Assembly: GCA_965221855.1 (NCBI GenBank) | Contig: CBDCSV010000001.1 | Coordinates: 248,001 to 312,000, forward strand | Source of the DNA: JAJDXO01 sp965221855 | GTDB lineage: Bacteria; Pseudomonadota; Alphaproteobacteria; Rhodospirillales; UBA2165 | Length of the DNA: 64,000 bases | Direction of reading: 5' to 3' | In this document: positions 16,447-25,735 of the stretch, in pieces | How the letters are laid out: each line of letters opens with the position of its first letter | Position numbering within the stretch: the stretch's first letter is position 1 | Notes under the pieces: model-generated | Databases searched by the model: none | The model's input: only the letters and a program-made list of their open reading frames with translations | What the model was told of the DNA's origin: nothing | Position numbers and translations under genes: made by a program

Positions 16447-17732
16447 TGCTGCAGGATCAGGACCGCATCTTCACCAATATCTACGGGTTCAACGACCCGT
16501 TCCTCGCCGGCGCCCGTTCCCGGGGCGATTGGGACCGCACCAAGGACATCCTCGCCAAGGGCCGTGAATGGATTGTCGAAGAGATCAAGAGTTCAGGTCT
16601 TCGCGGCCGCGGCGGCGCCGGGTTCGGTACGGGCCTCAAATGGTCGTTCATGCCCAAGGAAAGCGACGGGCGGCCCCACTACCTGGTGGTCAACGCGGAC
16701 GAGGGCGAGCCCGGGACCTGCAAGGACCGGGAAATCATGCGTCATGATCCGCACAAGCTGGTCGAGGGGTGCCTGGTCGCCGGCTTTGGGATGGGCGCAC
16801 ACGCCGCCTACATCTATGTGCGCGGCGAGTTCTACCGGGAGACCGAAGCCCTGCAGCGTGCCGTCGACGAGGCCTATGACGCCGGCTTGTTGGGCGATGA
16901 CGCCTGCGGTTCGGGATGGAAGATGGACGTCCATGTCCACCGGGGAGCGGGCGCCTACATTTGCGGAGAGGAAACCGCGCTCATCGAGAGCCTCGAAGGC
17001 AAAAAGGGCCAGCCCCGGTTGAAGCCGCCGTTTCCCGCCAATGCCGGCTTGTATGGCTGCCCGACGACGGTAAACAACGTCGAGTCCATCGCGGTGGCGC
17101 CGGAGATTCTCCGCCGCGGCGCGGATTGGTTTGCCGGGTTTGGACGCCAAAACAATACCGGCACCAAGCTCTTCAATATCTCCGGACACGTGGAGCACCC
17201 GTGCACCGTCGAGGAGGAAATGAGCATCCCGCTGAGGACGCTGATCGAAAAACACGCCGGCGGCGTGCGCGGCGGGTGGGATAATTTGCTGGCCGTCATT
17301 CCGGGCGGCGCATCGGTCCCGGTTATCCCCAAGTCCATCTGCGACAACGTGCTGATGGATTTCGATGCGCTTCGCGAGGTCCAGTCCGGTCTCGGGACCG
17401 CGGCGGTGATGGTGATGGATAAGTCCACCGACATCATCCAGGCCATTGCGCGTCTCTCGGCCTTCTACAAGCATGAGAGCTGCGGCCAATGCACACCCTG
17501 CCGGGAAGGCACGGGCTGGATGATGCGGGTGATGAACCGGATGGTGACCGGTGACGCTTCCCTCGAGGAGATCGATATCCTCGAGGAAGTGACGCGGCAG
17601 GTTGAAGGGCACACCATCTGCGCGCTCGGAGACGCGGCGGCCTGGCCGATCCAGGGCCTGATCCGTCATTTCCGGGACGAGATCGAAGACCGTATTCGGA
17701 AGCGCGGAGACGCCGCGCAGGCGGCGGAGTAG
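16446..17732 (+). CDS. nuoF: NADH-quinone oxidoreductase subunit F (FMN- and NADH-binding)
   Basis: This 428-residue subunit oxidises NADH. It has the NADH/FMN-binding glycine-rich loop GLRGRGGAGFGTGLKW and the second glycine motif HRGAGAYICGEETALIESLE. Cluster N3 is ligated by cysteines in ESCGQCTPCREGTGW and HTICALGDAAAWP. With NuoE and NuoG it forms the electron-input module. ATG 16446 shares one base with the nuoE stop, and nuoG follows after 3 bp. Confidence 0.98.
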   Translation: MLQDQDRIFTNIYGFNDPFLAGARSRGDWDRTKDILAKGREWIVEEIKSSGLRGRGGAGFGTGLKWSFMPKESDGRPHYLVVNADEGEPGTCKDREIMRHDPHKLVEGCLVAGFGMGAHAAYIYVRGEFYRETEALQRAVDEAYDAGLLGDDACGSGWKMDVHVHRGAGAYICGEETALIESLEGKKGQPRLKPPFPANAGLYGCPTTVNNVESIAVAPEILRRGADWFAGFGRQNNTGTKLFNISGHVEHPCTVEEEMSIPLRTLIEKHAGGVRGGWDNLLAVIPGGASVPVIPKSICDNVLMDFDALREVQSGLGTAAVMVMDKSTDIIQAIARLSAFYKHESCGQCTPCREGTGWMMRVMNRMVTGDASLEEIDILEEVTRQVEGHTICALGDAAAWPIQGLIRHFRDEIEDRIRKRGDAAQAAE

Positions 17733-17735
17733 GGC

Positions 17736-19802
17736 ATGCCGACACTGATCATCGACGGCAAGGAGATCGAGGCCGAAGCCGGCCTGACCGTGCTTCAGGC
17801 TTGCGAACTCGCCGGCAAGGAGATTCCGCGCTTCTGCTATCACGAGCGGCTGTCGGTGGCGGGGAATTGCCGCATGTGCCTGGTGGAGGTTTCGCCCGGA
17901 CCGCCCAAGCCGGCCGCGTCCTGCGCATTGCCGGTGGCCGACGGGATGGAAGTCAAAACCGATAGCGACATGGTCCGGAAAGCGCGTCAGGGCGTGATGG
18001 AATTCCTGCTGATCAACCATCCGCTGGACTGCCCGATCTGCGATCAGGGCGGTGAGTGCGATCTCCAGGACCAGGCCATGGCCTACGGCAACGACGGGTC
18101 GCGCTTCCTGGAGAACAAACGCGCCGTCGAGGACAAGGACCTCGGGCCGCTGATCAAGACCATCATGACCCGGTGCATCCACTGCACCCGCTGCATCCGG
18201 TTCGCGACCGAGGTCGCCGGCGTGCCGGAACTCGGCGCCACGGGGCGCGGGGAAAACATGGAGGTCGGCACCTACGTCGAGAAGGCGCTGTCGTCCGAAC
18301 TGTCGGGCAATATGATCGATTTGTGCCCGGTCGGCGCGCTGACGTCCAAGCCCTACGCCTTCACCGCACGGTCATGGGAGTTGAAGAAGACCGAGAGCAT
18401 CGACGTTCTGGATGCGGTCGGCAGCAATATCCGGGTCGATACCCGCGGCCCGGAGGTGATGCGGATTCTGCCCCGCAACAACGACGGCGTGAACGAGGAA
18501 TGGATTTCCGACAAGGCGCGCTTCGCTTGCGACGGCCTCCGCCGTCAGCGCTTGGACAGACCCTATCTCCGCAAGGACGGCAAACTCCAGCCCGTCGAGT
18601 GGCCGGAAGCCCTGTCGGCCGTCGGCCAAAAACTCGCCGGCGCTTCCGGCGACAGGATTGCGGCGATCGCCGGCGATCTTGCCGATGCGGAAGCGATGCT
18701 GACCCTCAAGGAGTTGATGGACTCGCTCGCGTCACCCAACATGGATTGCCGGCAAGACGGTACCCGGATCGGGGAGGGTCCCCGCGTCGCCTATCTGTTC
18801 AATTCGACCATTGACGGCATAGAGGATGCGGACGCGCTGTTGATTGTCGGGTCCAACCCGCGGCTGGAAGCGCCGGTCCTCAACGCGCGAATCCGCAAGC
18901 GCTATCTGATGGGCGGATTTCCCGTCGGCCTGATCGGCGAAAACGCCGATCTGACCTACAAGGCCGAGCATCTCGGCGCGGGTCCCGATACCCTGCAGGC
19001 GCTGATCGACGGCACCATCCGGTTCGCCGACGTGATGAAGGGCGCCGGGCAGCCCATGATTATCGTCGGCACCGGCGCGTTGGCGCGGCGCGACGGCCCC
19101 GCGATCCTCGCCCAGTCGCGCAAACTCGCCGAAGCGGCGGGTGCGGTGTCCGGTGATTGGAACGGGTTCAACGTATTGCAGCGCGCCGCGTCCCGGATAG
19201 CAGGCCTGGACATCGGTTTCCGTCCCGGTGACGGCGGCCGGAGGACCAATGAGATCATCGCTGGCGCGGCGGGCGGAGACATCGAGGTCGTATATCTGCT
19301 GGGCGCCGATGAAATCGATACATCCGCGCTCGGAAATGCGTTTGTCATCTACCAGGGGCATCACGGCGACGCCGGCGCGCACCGGGCGGACGCCATATTG
19401 CCGGGCGCCGCCTACACCGAAAAAGAGGCGACCTACGTCAACGTCGAGGGCCGCGCCCAGCACACCAAGCTGGCGATTTTCCCGCCCGGCGAAGCCAAGG
19501 AGGACTGGGCGATCATCCGGGCTCTGTCGGAGTCCGCAGGCAAGACGCTGCCCTACGACTCCCTGGAGCAGGTCCGTGCGCGCCTCGCCGAAGTTCACCC
19601 CGTTTTCGCCAATATCGGCGAGGTGACGCCGGCGGACTGGGAGGCGTTCGGGATCGATGGCGACATCGAGAGCGCGCCGTTCACGAACCCGGTCACCGAC
19701 TTCTATCTGACGGATGTGATCAGCCGGGCATCCGAAACCATGGCCGAGTGCACGGCCGCGGCCCGCGGCGGCAATCCGGAGAAGACCGGTACCGATGGCT
19801 GA
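17736..19802 (+). CDS. nuoG: NADH-quinone oxidoreductase subunit G (75 kDa type)
   Basis: This 688-residue iron-sulfur subunit starts with a ferredoxin-like 2Fe-2S domain (CYHERLSVAGNCRMCLVEV, residues about 30-60). A His-Cys cluster region follows with CPICDQGGECDLQDQ, then a 4Fe-4S motif TRCIHCTRCIRFATEV. The rest (about 220-688) is a molybdopterin-oxidoreductase-like domain with no catalytic role in complex I. Length fits the alphaproteobacterial and mitochondrial form, shorter than the Escherichia coli protein. It overlaps nuoH by 8 bp. Confidence 0.98.
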   Translation: MPTLIIDGKEIEAEAGLTVLQACELAGKEIPRFCYHERLSVAGNCRMCLVEVSPGPPKPAASCALPVADGMEVKTDSDMVRKARQGVMEFLLINHPLDCPICDQGGECDLQDQAMAYGNDGSRFLENKRAVEDKDLGPLIKTIMTRCIHCTRCIRFATEVAGVPELGATGRGENMEVGTYVEKALSSELSGNMIDLCPVGALTSKPYAFTARSWELKKTESIDVLDAVGSNIRVDTRGPEVMRILPRNNDGVNEEWISDKARFACDGLRRQRLDRPYLRKDGKLQPVEWPEALSAVGQKLAGASGDRIAAIAGDLADAEAMLTLKELMDSLASPNMDCRQDGTRIGEGPRVAYLFNSTIDGIEDADALLIVGSNPRLEAPVLNARIRKRYLMGGFPVGLIGENADLTYKAEHLGAGPDTLQALIDGTIRFADVMKGAGQPMIIVGTGALARRDGPAILAQSRKLAEAAGAVSGDWNGFNVLQRAASRIAGLDIGFRPGDGGRRTNEIIAGAAGGDIEVVYLLGADEIDTSALGNAFVIYQGHHGDAGAHRADAILPGAAYTEKEATYVNVEGRAQHTKLAIFPPGEAKEDWAIIRALSESAGKTLPYDSLEQVRARLAEVHPVFANIGEVTPADWEAFGIDGDIESAPFTNPVTDFYLTDVISRASETMAECTAAARGGNPEKTGTDG

Positions 19803-20811
19803 GTTGTGGACAGGTTATGCCTGGCCGGCCATCTGGATCGGCCTGCAAGTGGTGGCGATCATCGTCCCGCTGCTTCTCTGCGTCGCCTATCTCGTCTATT
19901 TCGAACGCAAGGTGATCGCGGCCATTCACCTGCGCCGCGGCCCCAATGTGGTGGGCCCCTACGGATTATTGCAGCCCGTCGCCGACGGGATGAAGCTGTT
20001 CTTCAAGGAGACGGTCATTCCGACCGGCGCCAACCGGGGCGTCTTCATCATCGCGCCGATGCTGACATTCACCCTCGCGCTGATTGCGTGGGCGGTGATC
20101 CCGGTTGGCGACGGACTGGTGATTGCCGACATCAACGTGGGCATCCTCTACCTGTTCGCCATTTCGTCCCTCGGCGTCTACGGCATTCTGATGGCCGGGT
20201 GGGCGAGCAACTCCAAATACGCGTTCCTTGGCGGGCTCCGCTCCGCGGCCCAGATGGTGTCCTACGAGGTCTCCATGGGATTCATCATCATCAGCGTGCT
20301 CCTGGTCGTGGGCTCGCTGAACCTCTCGGACATCGTCAACGCCCAGCGTCACATGTGGTTCGTGATCCCGCTGTTCCCGATGGCGGTGATTTTCTTCGTC
20401 TCGACCCTGGCCGAAACCAACCGGCATCCGTTCGATCTGCCGGAGGCGGAGGCGGAGCTGGTGTCCGGCTACAACGTCGAATATTCGTCCATGGCGTTCG
20501 CACTCTTCTTCCTCGGCGAATACGCCAACATGATCCTGATGTCGGCGATGACAACGATCCTCTTCCTTGGAGGCTGGCTGCCGCCGTTCAACGTGGCGCC
20601 GTTCACCTGGATCCCGGGACCAATCTGGTTTGCGGCCAAGATCGCGTTTTGTCTGTTTGTTTTCCTCTGGGTCCGGGCGACGTTTCCGAGGTACCGGTAC
20701 GACCAACTGATGCGCTTGGGCTGGAAGGTGTTCCTGCCCATTTCCCTGGCCGCCGTGGTGATTGTCGGCGGCGTGGTTCTCGCCTTCGATATTCAGTCGC
20801 TGGTGAAGTAG
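19795..20811 (+). CDS. nuoH: NADH-quinone oxidoreductase subunit H
   Basis: This 338-residue membrane subunit (ND1 type) with about eight transmembrane helices forms the membrane side of the quinone channel. Conserved segments are YFERKVIAAIHLRRGPNVVG, GLLQPVADGMKLFFKE, SLGVYGILMAGWASNSKYAF, and FDLPEAEAELVSGYNVEYSS, where acidic residues line the channel. Length is normal. nuoI follows after 15 bp. Confidence 0.98.
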   Translation: MAELWTGYAWPAIWIGLQVVAIIVPLLLCVAYLVYFERKVIAAIHLRRGPNVVGPYGLLQPVADGMKLFFKETVIPTGANRGVFIIAPMLTFTLALIAWAVIPVGDGLVIADINVGILYLFAISSLGVYGILMAGWASNSKYAFLGGLRSAAQMVSYEVSMGFIIISVLLVVGSLNLSDIVNAQRHMWFVIPLFPMAVIFFVSTLAETNRHPFDLPEAEAELVSGYNVEYSSMAFALFFLGEYANMILMSAMTTILFLGGWLPPFNVAPFTWIPGPIWFAAKIAFCLFVFLWVRATFPRYRYDQLMRLGWKVFLPISLAAVVIVGGVVLAFDIQSLVK

Positions 20812-20826
20812 GGGAGGAGACGGAAA

Positions 20827-21315
20827 ATGGGATTTCTCGACCGCAGCGCCCGCACCATCTTCTGGGCCGAGCTGGTTTCCGGCATGGCGCTGACCTTGAA
20901 ATATTTTTTCAAGCCAAAGGTGACTCTCAACTATCCGTACGAAAAGGGCCCGTTGAGTCCGCGCTTCCGGGGCGAACACGCGCTGCGCCGCTATCCGAAC
21001 GGCGAAGAGCGCTGCATCGCCTGCAAGCTGTGTGAAGCGATTTGCCCGGCCCAGGCGATCACCATCGAGGCGGAGCCGCGGGACGACGGCAGCCGCCGGA
21101 CGACCCGCTACGACATCGATATGGTCAAGTGCATCTATTGCGGCTTCTGCGAGGAAGCCTGTCCGGTGGATGCCATCGTCGAAGGCCCCAATTTCGAATT
21201 TGCCGCGGAAACCCGCGAGGAGCTGCTTTATGACAAGGACAAGCTTCTCGCCAACGGAGATCGGTGGGAGACGGAGCTTGCCGCCCGTCTCGAAGCCGAC
21301 GCCCCCTACAGATAA
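20827..21315 (+). CDS. nuoI: NADH-quinone oxidoreductase subunit I (two 4Fe-4S clusters)
   Basis: This 162-residue ferredoxin-type subunit carries clusters N6a and N6b, bound by CIACKLCEAICPAQAI and CIYCGFCEEACPVDAI. These lead electrons from the NuoG side to NuoB. The N-terminal amphipathic stretch LTLKYFFKPKVTLNYPYEKG and GEHALRRYPNGEERCIAC are conserved in the family. nuoJ follows after 12 bp. Confidence 0.98.
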   Translation: MGFLDRSARTIFWAELVSGMALTLKYFFKPKVTLNYPYEKGPLSPRFRGEHALRRYPNGEERCIACKLCEAICPAQAITIEAEPRDDGSRRTTRYDIDMVKCIYCGFCEEACPVDAIVEGPNFEFAAETREELLYDKDKLLANGDRWETELAARLEADAPYR

Positions 21316-21327
21316 GGCGAACCGGAC

Positions 21328-21936
21328 GTGATCATCCAAAGTCTCGCCTTCTATCTGTTCTCGATCGTCACGGTCGCATCCGCGGTCATGGTCATCTCGG
21401 CCAGGAACCCGGTGCATTCGGTGCTGTTCCTGATCCTCGCCTTCTTCAACTCGGCCGGCCTGTTCGTGCTGCTGGGCGCCGAGTTCCTGGCGATGATCCT
21501 GGTGGTCGTCTATGTGGGCGCGGTGGCGGTGCTGTTCATGTTCGTGGTGATGATGCTGGACATCAACTTCACGGCGTTGCGCGAAGGCTTCTTGCAATAC
21601 CTGCCTCTCGGCGGGTTGATCGGTCTGGTGCTGCTGCTGGAACTCGCGGTCATCCTGGGGGGCTGGGTTATCGCGCCGGGCGTCGCCGAGCGGGCGGCCG
21701 CCCCCACGCCCGCCATCGACAGCGTCAACAATACCGAAGCGCTCGGCCAACTCATCTACACCAACTACATCTATTTCTTCCAGGCGGCCGGCATGGTGCT
21801 GCTGGTGGCGATGATCGGCGCCATCGTGCTGACCCACCGGACGCGCCCGGGCGTCCGCAAACAGAAGATCAGCGAGCAGGTGGCGCGGGAAGACTCGATC
21901 GAGATGCGCGACATGCCGTCGGGGGGAGGGATCTGA
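21328..21936 (+). CDS. nuoJ: NADH-quinone oxidoreductase subunit J
   Basis: This 202-residue membrane subunit (ND6 type) has five predicted transmembrane helices, including the conserved third helix region LAMILVVVYVGAVAVLFMFV, which contains the pi-bulge near the quinone module. The charged C-terminal tail is cytoplasmic-like. The start is GTG 21328. It shares one base with nuoK. Confidence 0.96.
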   Translation: MIIQSLAFYLFSIVTVASAVMVISARNPVHSVLFLILAFFNSAGLFVLLGAEFLAMILVVVYVGAVAVLFMFVVMMLDINFTALREGFLQYLPLGGLIGLVLLLELAVILGGWVIAPGVAERAAAPTPAIDSVNNTEALGQLIYTNYIYFFQAAGMVLLVAMIGAIVLTHRTRPGVRKQKISEQVAREDSIEMRDMPSGGGI

Positions 21937-22247
21937 TGTTCGAGATCGGCCTTTCCCACTATCTGACCCTCGCGGCCATCCTGTTCACGCTGGGAATTTT
22001 CGGCATCTTTCTCAACCGGAAGAACGTGATCATCATTTTGATGTCCATCGAGCTGATCCTGCTGGCGGTAAACATCAATCTCGTCGCGTTCTCGTCATAC
22101 CTGGGCGACCTGGTGGGACAGGTCTTCGCCCTCTTTGTCCTTACGGTTGCGGCCGCCGAAGCGGCAATCGGCCTCGCGATCCTGGTGGTCTATTTCCGTA
22201 ACCGCGGCTCCATCGAGGTCGAGGACATCCGGATGATGAAGGGTTAG
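21936..22247 (+). CDS. nuoK: NADH-quinone oxidoreductase subunit K
   Basis: This 103-residue subunit (ND4L type) has three transmembrane helices. Conserved glutamates lie in NVIIILMSIELILLAVNINL and LFVLTVAAAEAAIGLAILV and take part in the proton path. ATG 21936 overlaps the nuoJ stop (TGATG). The longer open frame upstream runs through nuoJ and is not used. Confidence 0.97.
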   Translation: MFEIGLSHYLTLAAILFTLGIFGIFLNRKNVIIILMSIELILLAVNINLVAFSSYLGDLVGQVFALFVLTVAAAEAAIGLAILVVYFRNRGSIEVEDIRMMKG

Positions 22248-22253
22248 CCCGGC

Positions 22254-24212
22254 ATGTATCTCGCAGCCGTATTCCTTCCCCTTCTCGGCGGCATTATTGC
22301 CGGCCTGTTGTCGTTCGTGCCCGCCGGCGGCGACAAGGACCGCAAGCACCGGATCGACCGCGCCGGTCAGTTGGTAACGGTCGCCGGCATGTTGTTGGCC
22401 GCCGTCGCCGCGGTGTTCACCTTTATCGGGGTCGTGGGCGGCGGCAATACGGCCAACGTGGAGATTTTCACCTGGATCGACTCCGGGTCGCTGGAACTCT
22501 CCTGGGAACTTCGCGCCGACGCCCTGGCGGTGGTGATGGTGCTGATGGTCACCGTGGTGTCGTCGATGATCCACATCTATTCCATCGGCTATATGTCCCA
22601 CGACGGCTCGATCCCGCGCTTCCAGAGCTACCTCAGCCTGTTCAGCTTCTTCATGCTGATGCTGGTGACCTCCAACAACCTCGTCCAGCTGTTCTTCGGC
22701 TGGGAGGGGGTCGGCTTGATGTCCTATCTGTTGATCGGGTTCTGGTACGACCGGCCGTCGGCCAACGCCGCCGCCATCAAGGCCTTCGTGGTGAACCGGG
22801 TTGGCGACTTCGGCTTTGCCCTCGGCATCTTCGCCACCTTCCTGCTCTTCGACACCATCAATTTCGATACCATCTTCGGGCTTGCCGAGCAGAAAAAGGA
22901 CGCGACGCTCAACGTCTTCTCCGGCGAGTTCCACGCACTCACCGTCATTTGCCTGCTGCTGTTCTTCGGCGCCATGGGCAAGTCGGCTCAGATCGGTCTG
23001 CACACCTGGCTGCCGGACGCCATGGAGGGCCCGACGCCGGTTTCGGCATTGATCCATGCGGCGACCATGGTCACCGCCGGCGTGTTCATGGTGGCCCGTC
23101 TGTCGCCGCTGTTCGAATATTCCGATGTTGCCCTGACCGTCGTCACCGTTGTCGGCGGAACGACCGCCATTTTCGCGGCGACCATCGGTTGCGTGCAGAA
23201 CGACATAAAACGGGTGATCGCGTACTCCACCTGCAGTCAGCTCGGCTACATGTTCTTTGCGCTTGGCGTATCGGCCTACTCGGCTGGCATTTTCCACCTG
23301 ATCACCCACGCTTTTTTCAAGGCGCTGTTGTTCCTCGGCTCCGGCTCGGTGATCCACGCCATGTCGGACGAACAGGACATGCGGAAAATGGGCGGGCTCT
23401 ACAAGTTGATCCCGGTTACCTACGTGATGATGTGGATCGGCAGTTTGGCGCTCGCCGGCATATGGCCGTTCGCCGGATTCTTCTCCAAGGATATCGTCCT
23501 CGAAGCGGCCTGGGGCGCGCATACCCTTGTCGGCCAGTACGCGTTCTGGGTCGGGATATTGGCGGCCTTCCTGACGGCCTTCTATTCGTGGCGGCTCTTG
23601 CTGATGACTTTCCACGGCGAGCCCAGGGCCGACGAAGTCACCATGGCGCACGTCCACGAATCGCCCAAGGTCATGCTAATTCCGTTGGCGGTATTGGCGA
23701 TCGGCGCCATCTTCGCCGGCTGGATCGGCTTCGACTGGTTCGTGGGCGAAAAGACCGTGGAGTTCTGGGGCAACTCGATCTTCGTTCTCGAAGGCCACAA
23801 GGCGCTGGAAAACGCGCACCATTCGCCACTATGGGTCAAGTTCCTGCCGCTGGTCGTCGGTATCCTGGGGATCGCTCTGGCCTACCTGATGTATATGTTC
23901 GCCCCCGACCTGCCGCATGCCTTGGCCTCCGGTTTCCAGCGGACCCATCGGTTCCTGCTCAACAAGTGGTACTTCGACGAGCTTTACGACCGGATATTCG
24001 TCAAGCCCTGCTTCTCCCTGGGCCGCGGTTTCTGGAAGGCCGGTGACGGTCAGCTGATCGACGGGGTCGGCCCCGACGGCGTGGCGGCCGCGGTGCTGAA
24101 CCTTGCGCGGCGGGCCGGCGCTCTCCAGAGCGGCTTCCTGTATCACTATGCGTTCGCCATGCTGCTGGGCGTCGCCGCCCTGGTGAGCTGGTTCCTGGTG
24201 ACGGGAGGGTAG
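22254..24212 (+). CDS. nuoL: NADH-quinone oxidoreductase subunit L
   Basis: This 652-residue antiporter-like proton-pumping subunit (ND5 type) has about 16 transmembrane helices and the long lateral helix near its C-terminus. Key motifs are LFFGWEGVGLMSYLLIGFWY with the conserved Glu, GKSAQIGLHTWLPDAMEGPT with Lys and His, and IKRVIAYSTCSQLGYMFFAL. It sits at the distal end of the membrane arm. Length is typical. nuoM follows after 3 bp. Confidence 0.98.
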   Translation: MYLAAVFLPLLGGIIAGLLSFVPAGGDKDRKHRIDRAGQLVTVAGMLLAAVAAVFTFIGVVGGGNTANVEIFTWIDSGSLELSWELRADALAVVMVLMVTVVSSMIHIYSIGYMSHDGSIPRFQSYLSLFSFFMLMLVTSNNLVQLFFGWEGVGLMSYLLIGFWYDRPSANAAAIKAFVVNRVGDFGFALGIFATFLLFDTINFDTIFGLAEQKKDATLNVFSGEFHALTVICLLLFFGAMGKSAQIGLHTWLPDAMEGPTPVSALIHAATMVTAGVFMVARLSPLFEYSDVALTVVTVVGGTTAIFAATIGCVQNDIKRVIAYSTCSQLGYMFFALGVSAYSAGIFHLITHAFFKALLFLGSGSVIHAMSDEQDMRKMGGLYKLIPVTYVMMWIGSLALAGIWPFAGFFSKDIVLEAAWGAHTLVGQYAFWVGILAAFLTAFYSWRLLLMTFHGEPRADEVTMAHVHESPKVMLIPLAVLAIGAIFAGWIGFDWFVGEKTVEFWGNSIFVLEGHKALENAHHSPLWVKFLPLVVGILGIALAYLMYMFAPDLPHALASGFQRTHRFLLNKWYFDELYDRIFVKPCFSLGRGFWKAGDGQLIDGVGPDGVAAAVLNLARRAGALQSGFLYHYAFAMLLGVAALVSWFLVTGG

Positions 24213-24215
24213 GGC

Positions 24216-25730
24216 ATGACCGGATTCCCCTGGCTCTCCGTCGTTACCTTCGCGCCCCTGGTGGGCGTCGCGTTCATCCTGTTGATCCGGGGCGAGCCGG
24301 ATGTGGTGGCGCGGAACGCCAAGGGTGTGGCGCTCTGGACGTCGCTGATCACTTTCGTGGTCTCGCTCGGCCTGTGGATCAACTTCGATCCCACGGCAAG
24401 CGGCTTCCAGTTCGAAGAGAAGGTGGTCTGGATGCCCGCCTTCGACATCGCCTATCACCTGGGCATCGACGGCATCTCCCTGTTCTTCGTCATCCTGTCG
24501 GCGCTGCTGACGGTCCTGTGCGTCGGGGCGAGCTGGGAATCGGTGAAGGATCGGGTGAAGGAATACATGATCGCTTTCCTGATCCTCGAGACCCTGATGA
24601 TCGGGATGTTCTCGTCCCTCGATCTGATACTGTTCTACGTCTTCTTCGAAGGCGTCCTTATCCCGATGTTCATCATCATCGGGGTCTGGGGCGGTCCGAG
24701 GCGGAACTACGCGGCGTTCAAGTTCTTCCTCTATACGCTCGCGGGCTCGGTGCTGATGTTGCTGGCCATCCTCGCCATGGCGTTCCAGGCCGGCACCACC
24801 GATATCGCCAAGCTGCTGACCCACGATTTCCCGATCTCGCTGCAGCCCTGGCTGTGGCTGGCGTTCTTCGCGTCGTTCGCGGTCAAGGTGCCCATGTGGC
24901 CGGTGCATACCTGGCTGCCCGATGCCCACGTGGAGGCGCCGACGGCGGGGTCGGTTATCCTGGCGGGCGTGCTGTTGAAGTTCGGCGGCTACGGTTTCCT
25001 CAGGTTCTCGTTGCCCATGTTCCCGGTCGCATCCGCCGACTTCGCGCCGTTCATCTACGGCCTGAGCGTGGTCGCGATCATTTACACGTCCCTCGTGGCG
25101 CTGGCCCAGGAGGACATGAAAAAGCTGATCGCCTACTCCTCGGTCGCCCATATGGGGTTCGTCACCCTGGGGACGTTTACCGCCACCATCCAGGGTATCG
25201 AGGGTGCGGTCATTCAGATGCTGAGCCACGGTGTCGTCTCGGCCGCGCTCTTCCTCGTGGTCGGCGTGGTGTACGACCGGATGCACTCGCGGGACATCGC
25301 CACTTATGGCGGATTGGTCAATCGAATGCCGGTCTATGCACTGGTGTTCATGATATTCATGCTGGCCTCCGTCGGCTTGCCCGGAACCAGCGGGTTCGTC
25401 GGCGAGTTCCTGGTGCTGGTCGGCGCGTTCAAGGCCAATAGCTGGGTCGCGGCCCTGGCGGCGACCGGTGTCATTCTGGGCGCGGCCTACATGCTTTATC
25501 TCTACCGGCGGGTGATCTTCGGCAAGCTCACCAAGGAAGACCTGAGGTCCATCACCGATCTCAGCCCGCGCGAAATGGCGGTCTTCGCACCGCTGGTCCT
25601 GGTCGTGATTTTCATGGGGGTCTACCCGATACCGTTCCTGGACGCCATGCATGTTTCGGTCGAGAACCTGATCGACCGATATGAAACGGCCGTCGCGGCG
25701 GCCGAGCAAATCCGGCTGGCGGCGAGGTAG
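24216..25730 (+). CDS. nuoM: NADH-quinone oxidoreductase subunit M
   Basis: This 504-residue antiporter-like subunit (ND4 type) has about 14 transmembrane helices. It carries FYVFFEGVLIPMFIIIGVWG with the conserved Glu, VKVPMWPVHTWLPDAHVEAP with the key Lys, and KKLIAYSSVAHMGFVTLG. It translocates protons in the membrane arm. nuoN follows after 5 bp. Confidence 0.98.
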   Translation: MTGFPWLSVVTFAPLVGVAFILLIRGEPDVVARNAKGVALWTSLITFVVSLGLWINFDPTASGFQFEEKVVWMPAFDIAYHLGIDGISLFFVILSALLTVLCVGASWESVKDRVKEYMIAFLILETLMIGMFSSLDLILFYVFFEGVLIPMFIIIGVWGGPRRNYAAFKFFLYTLAGSVLMLLAILAMAFQAGTTDIAKLLTHDFPISLQPWLWLAFFASFAVKVPMWPVHTWLPDAHVEAPTAGSVILAGVLLKFGGYGFLRFSLPMFPVASADFAPFIYGLSVVAIIYTSLVALAQEDMKKLIAYSSVAHMGFVTLGTFTATIQGIEGAVIQMLSHGVVSAALFLVVGVVYDRMHSRDIATYGGLVNRMPVYALVFMIFMLASVGLPGTSGFVGEFLVLVGAFKANSWVAALAATGVILGAAYMLYLYRRVIFGKLTKEDLRSITDLSPREMAVFAPLVLVVIFMGVYPIPFLDAMHVSVENLIDRYETAVAAAEQIRLAAR

Positions 25731-25735
25731 GAGCG

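Noticed and set aside
19966..25709. Very long antisense open frames across nuoH-nuoM (for example 19966-21837, 22095-23657, 23829-25709)
   Set aside because: They are His/Asp/Gln/Arg-rich mirror frames of strongly biased complex I codons. No start signals or recognisable domains are seen.
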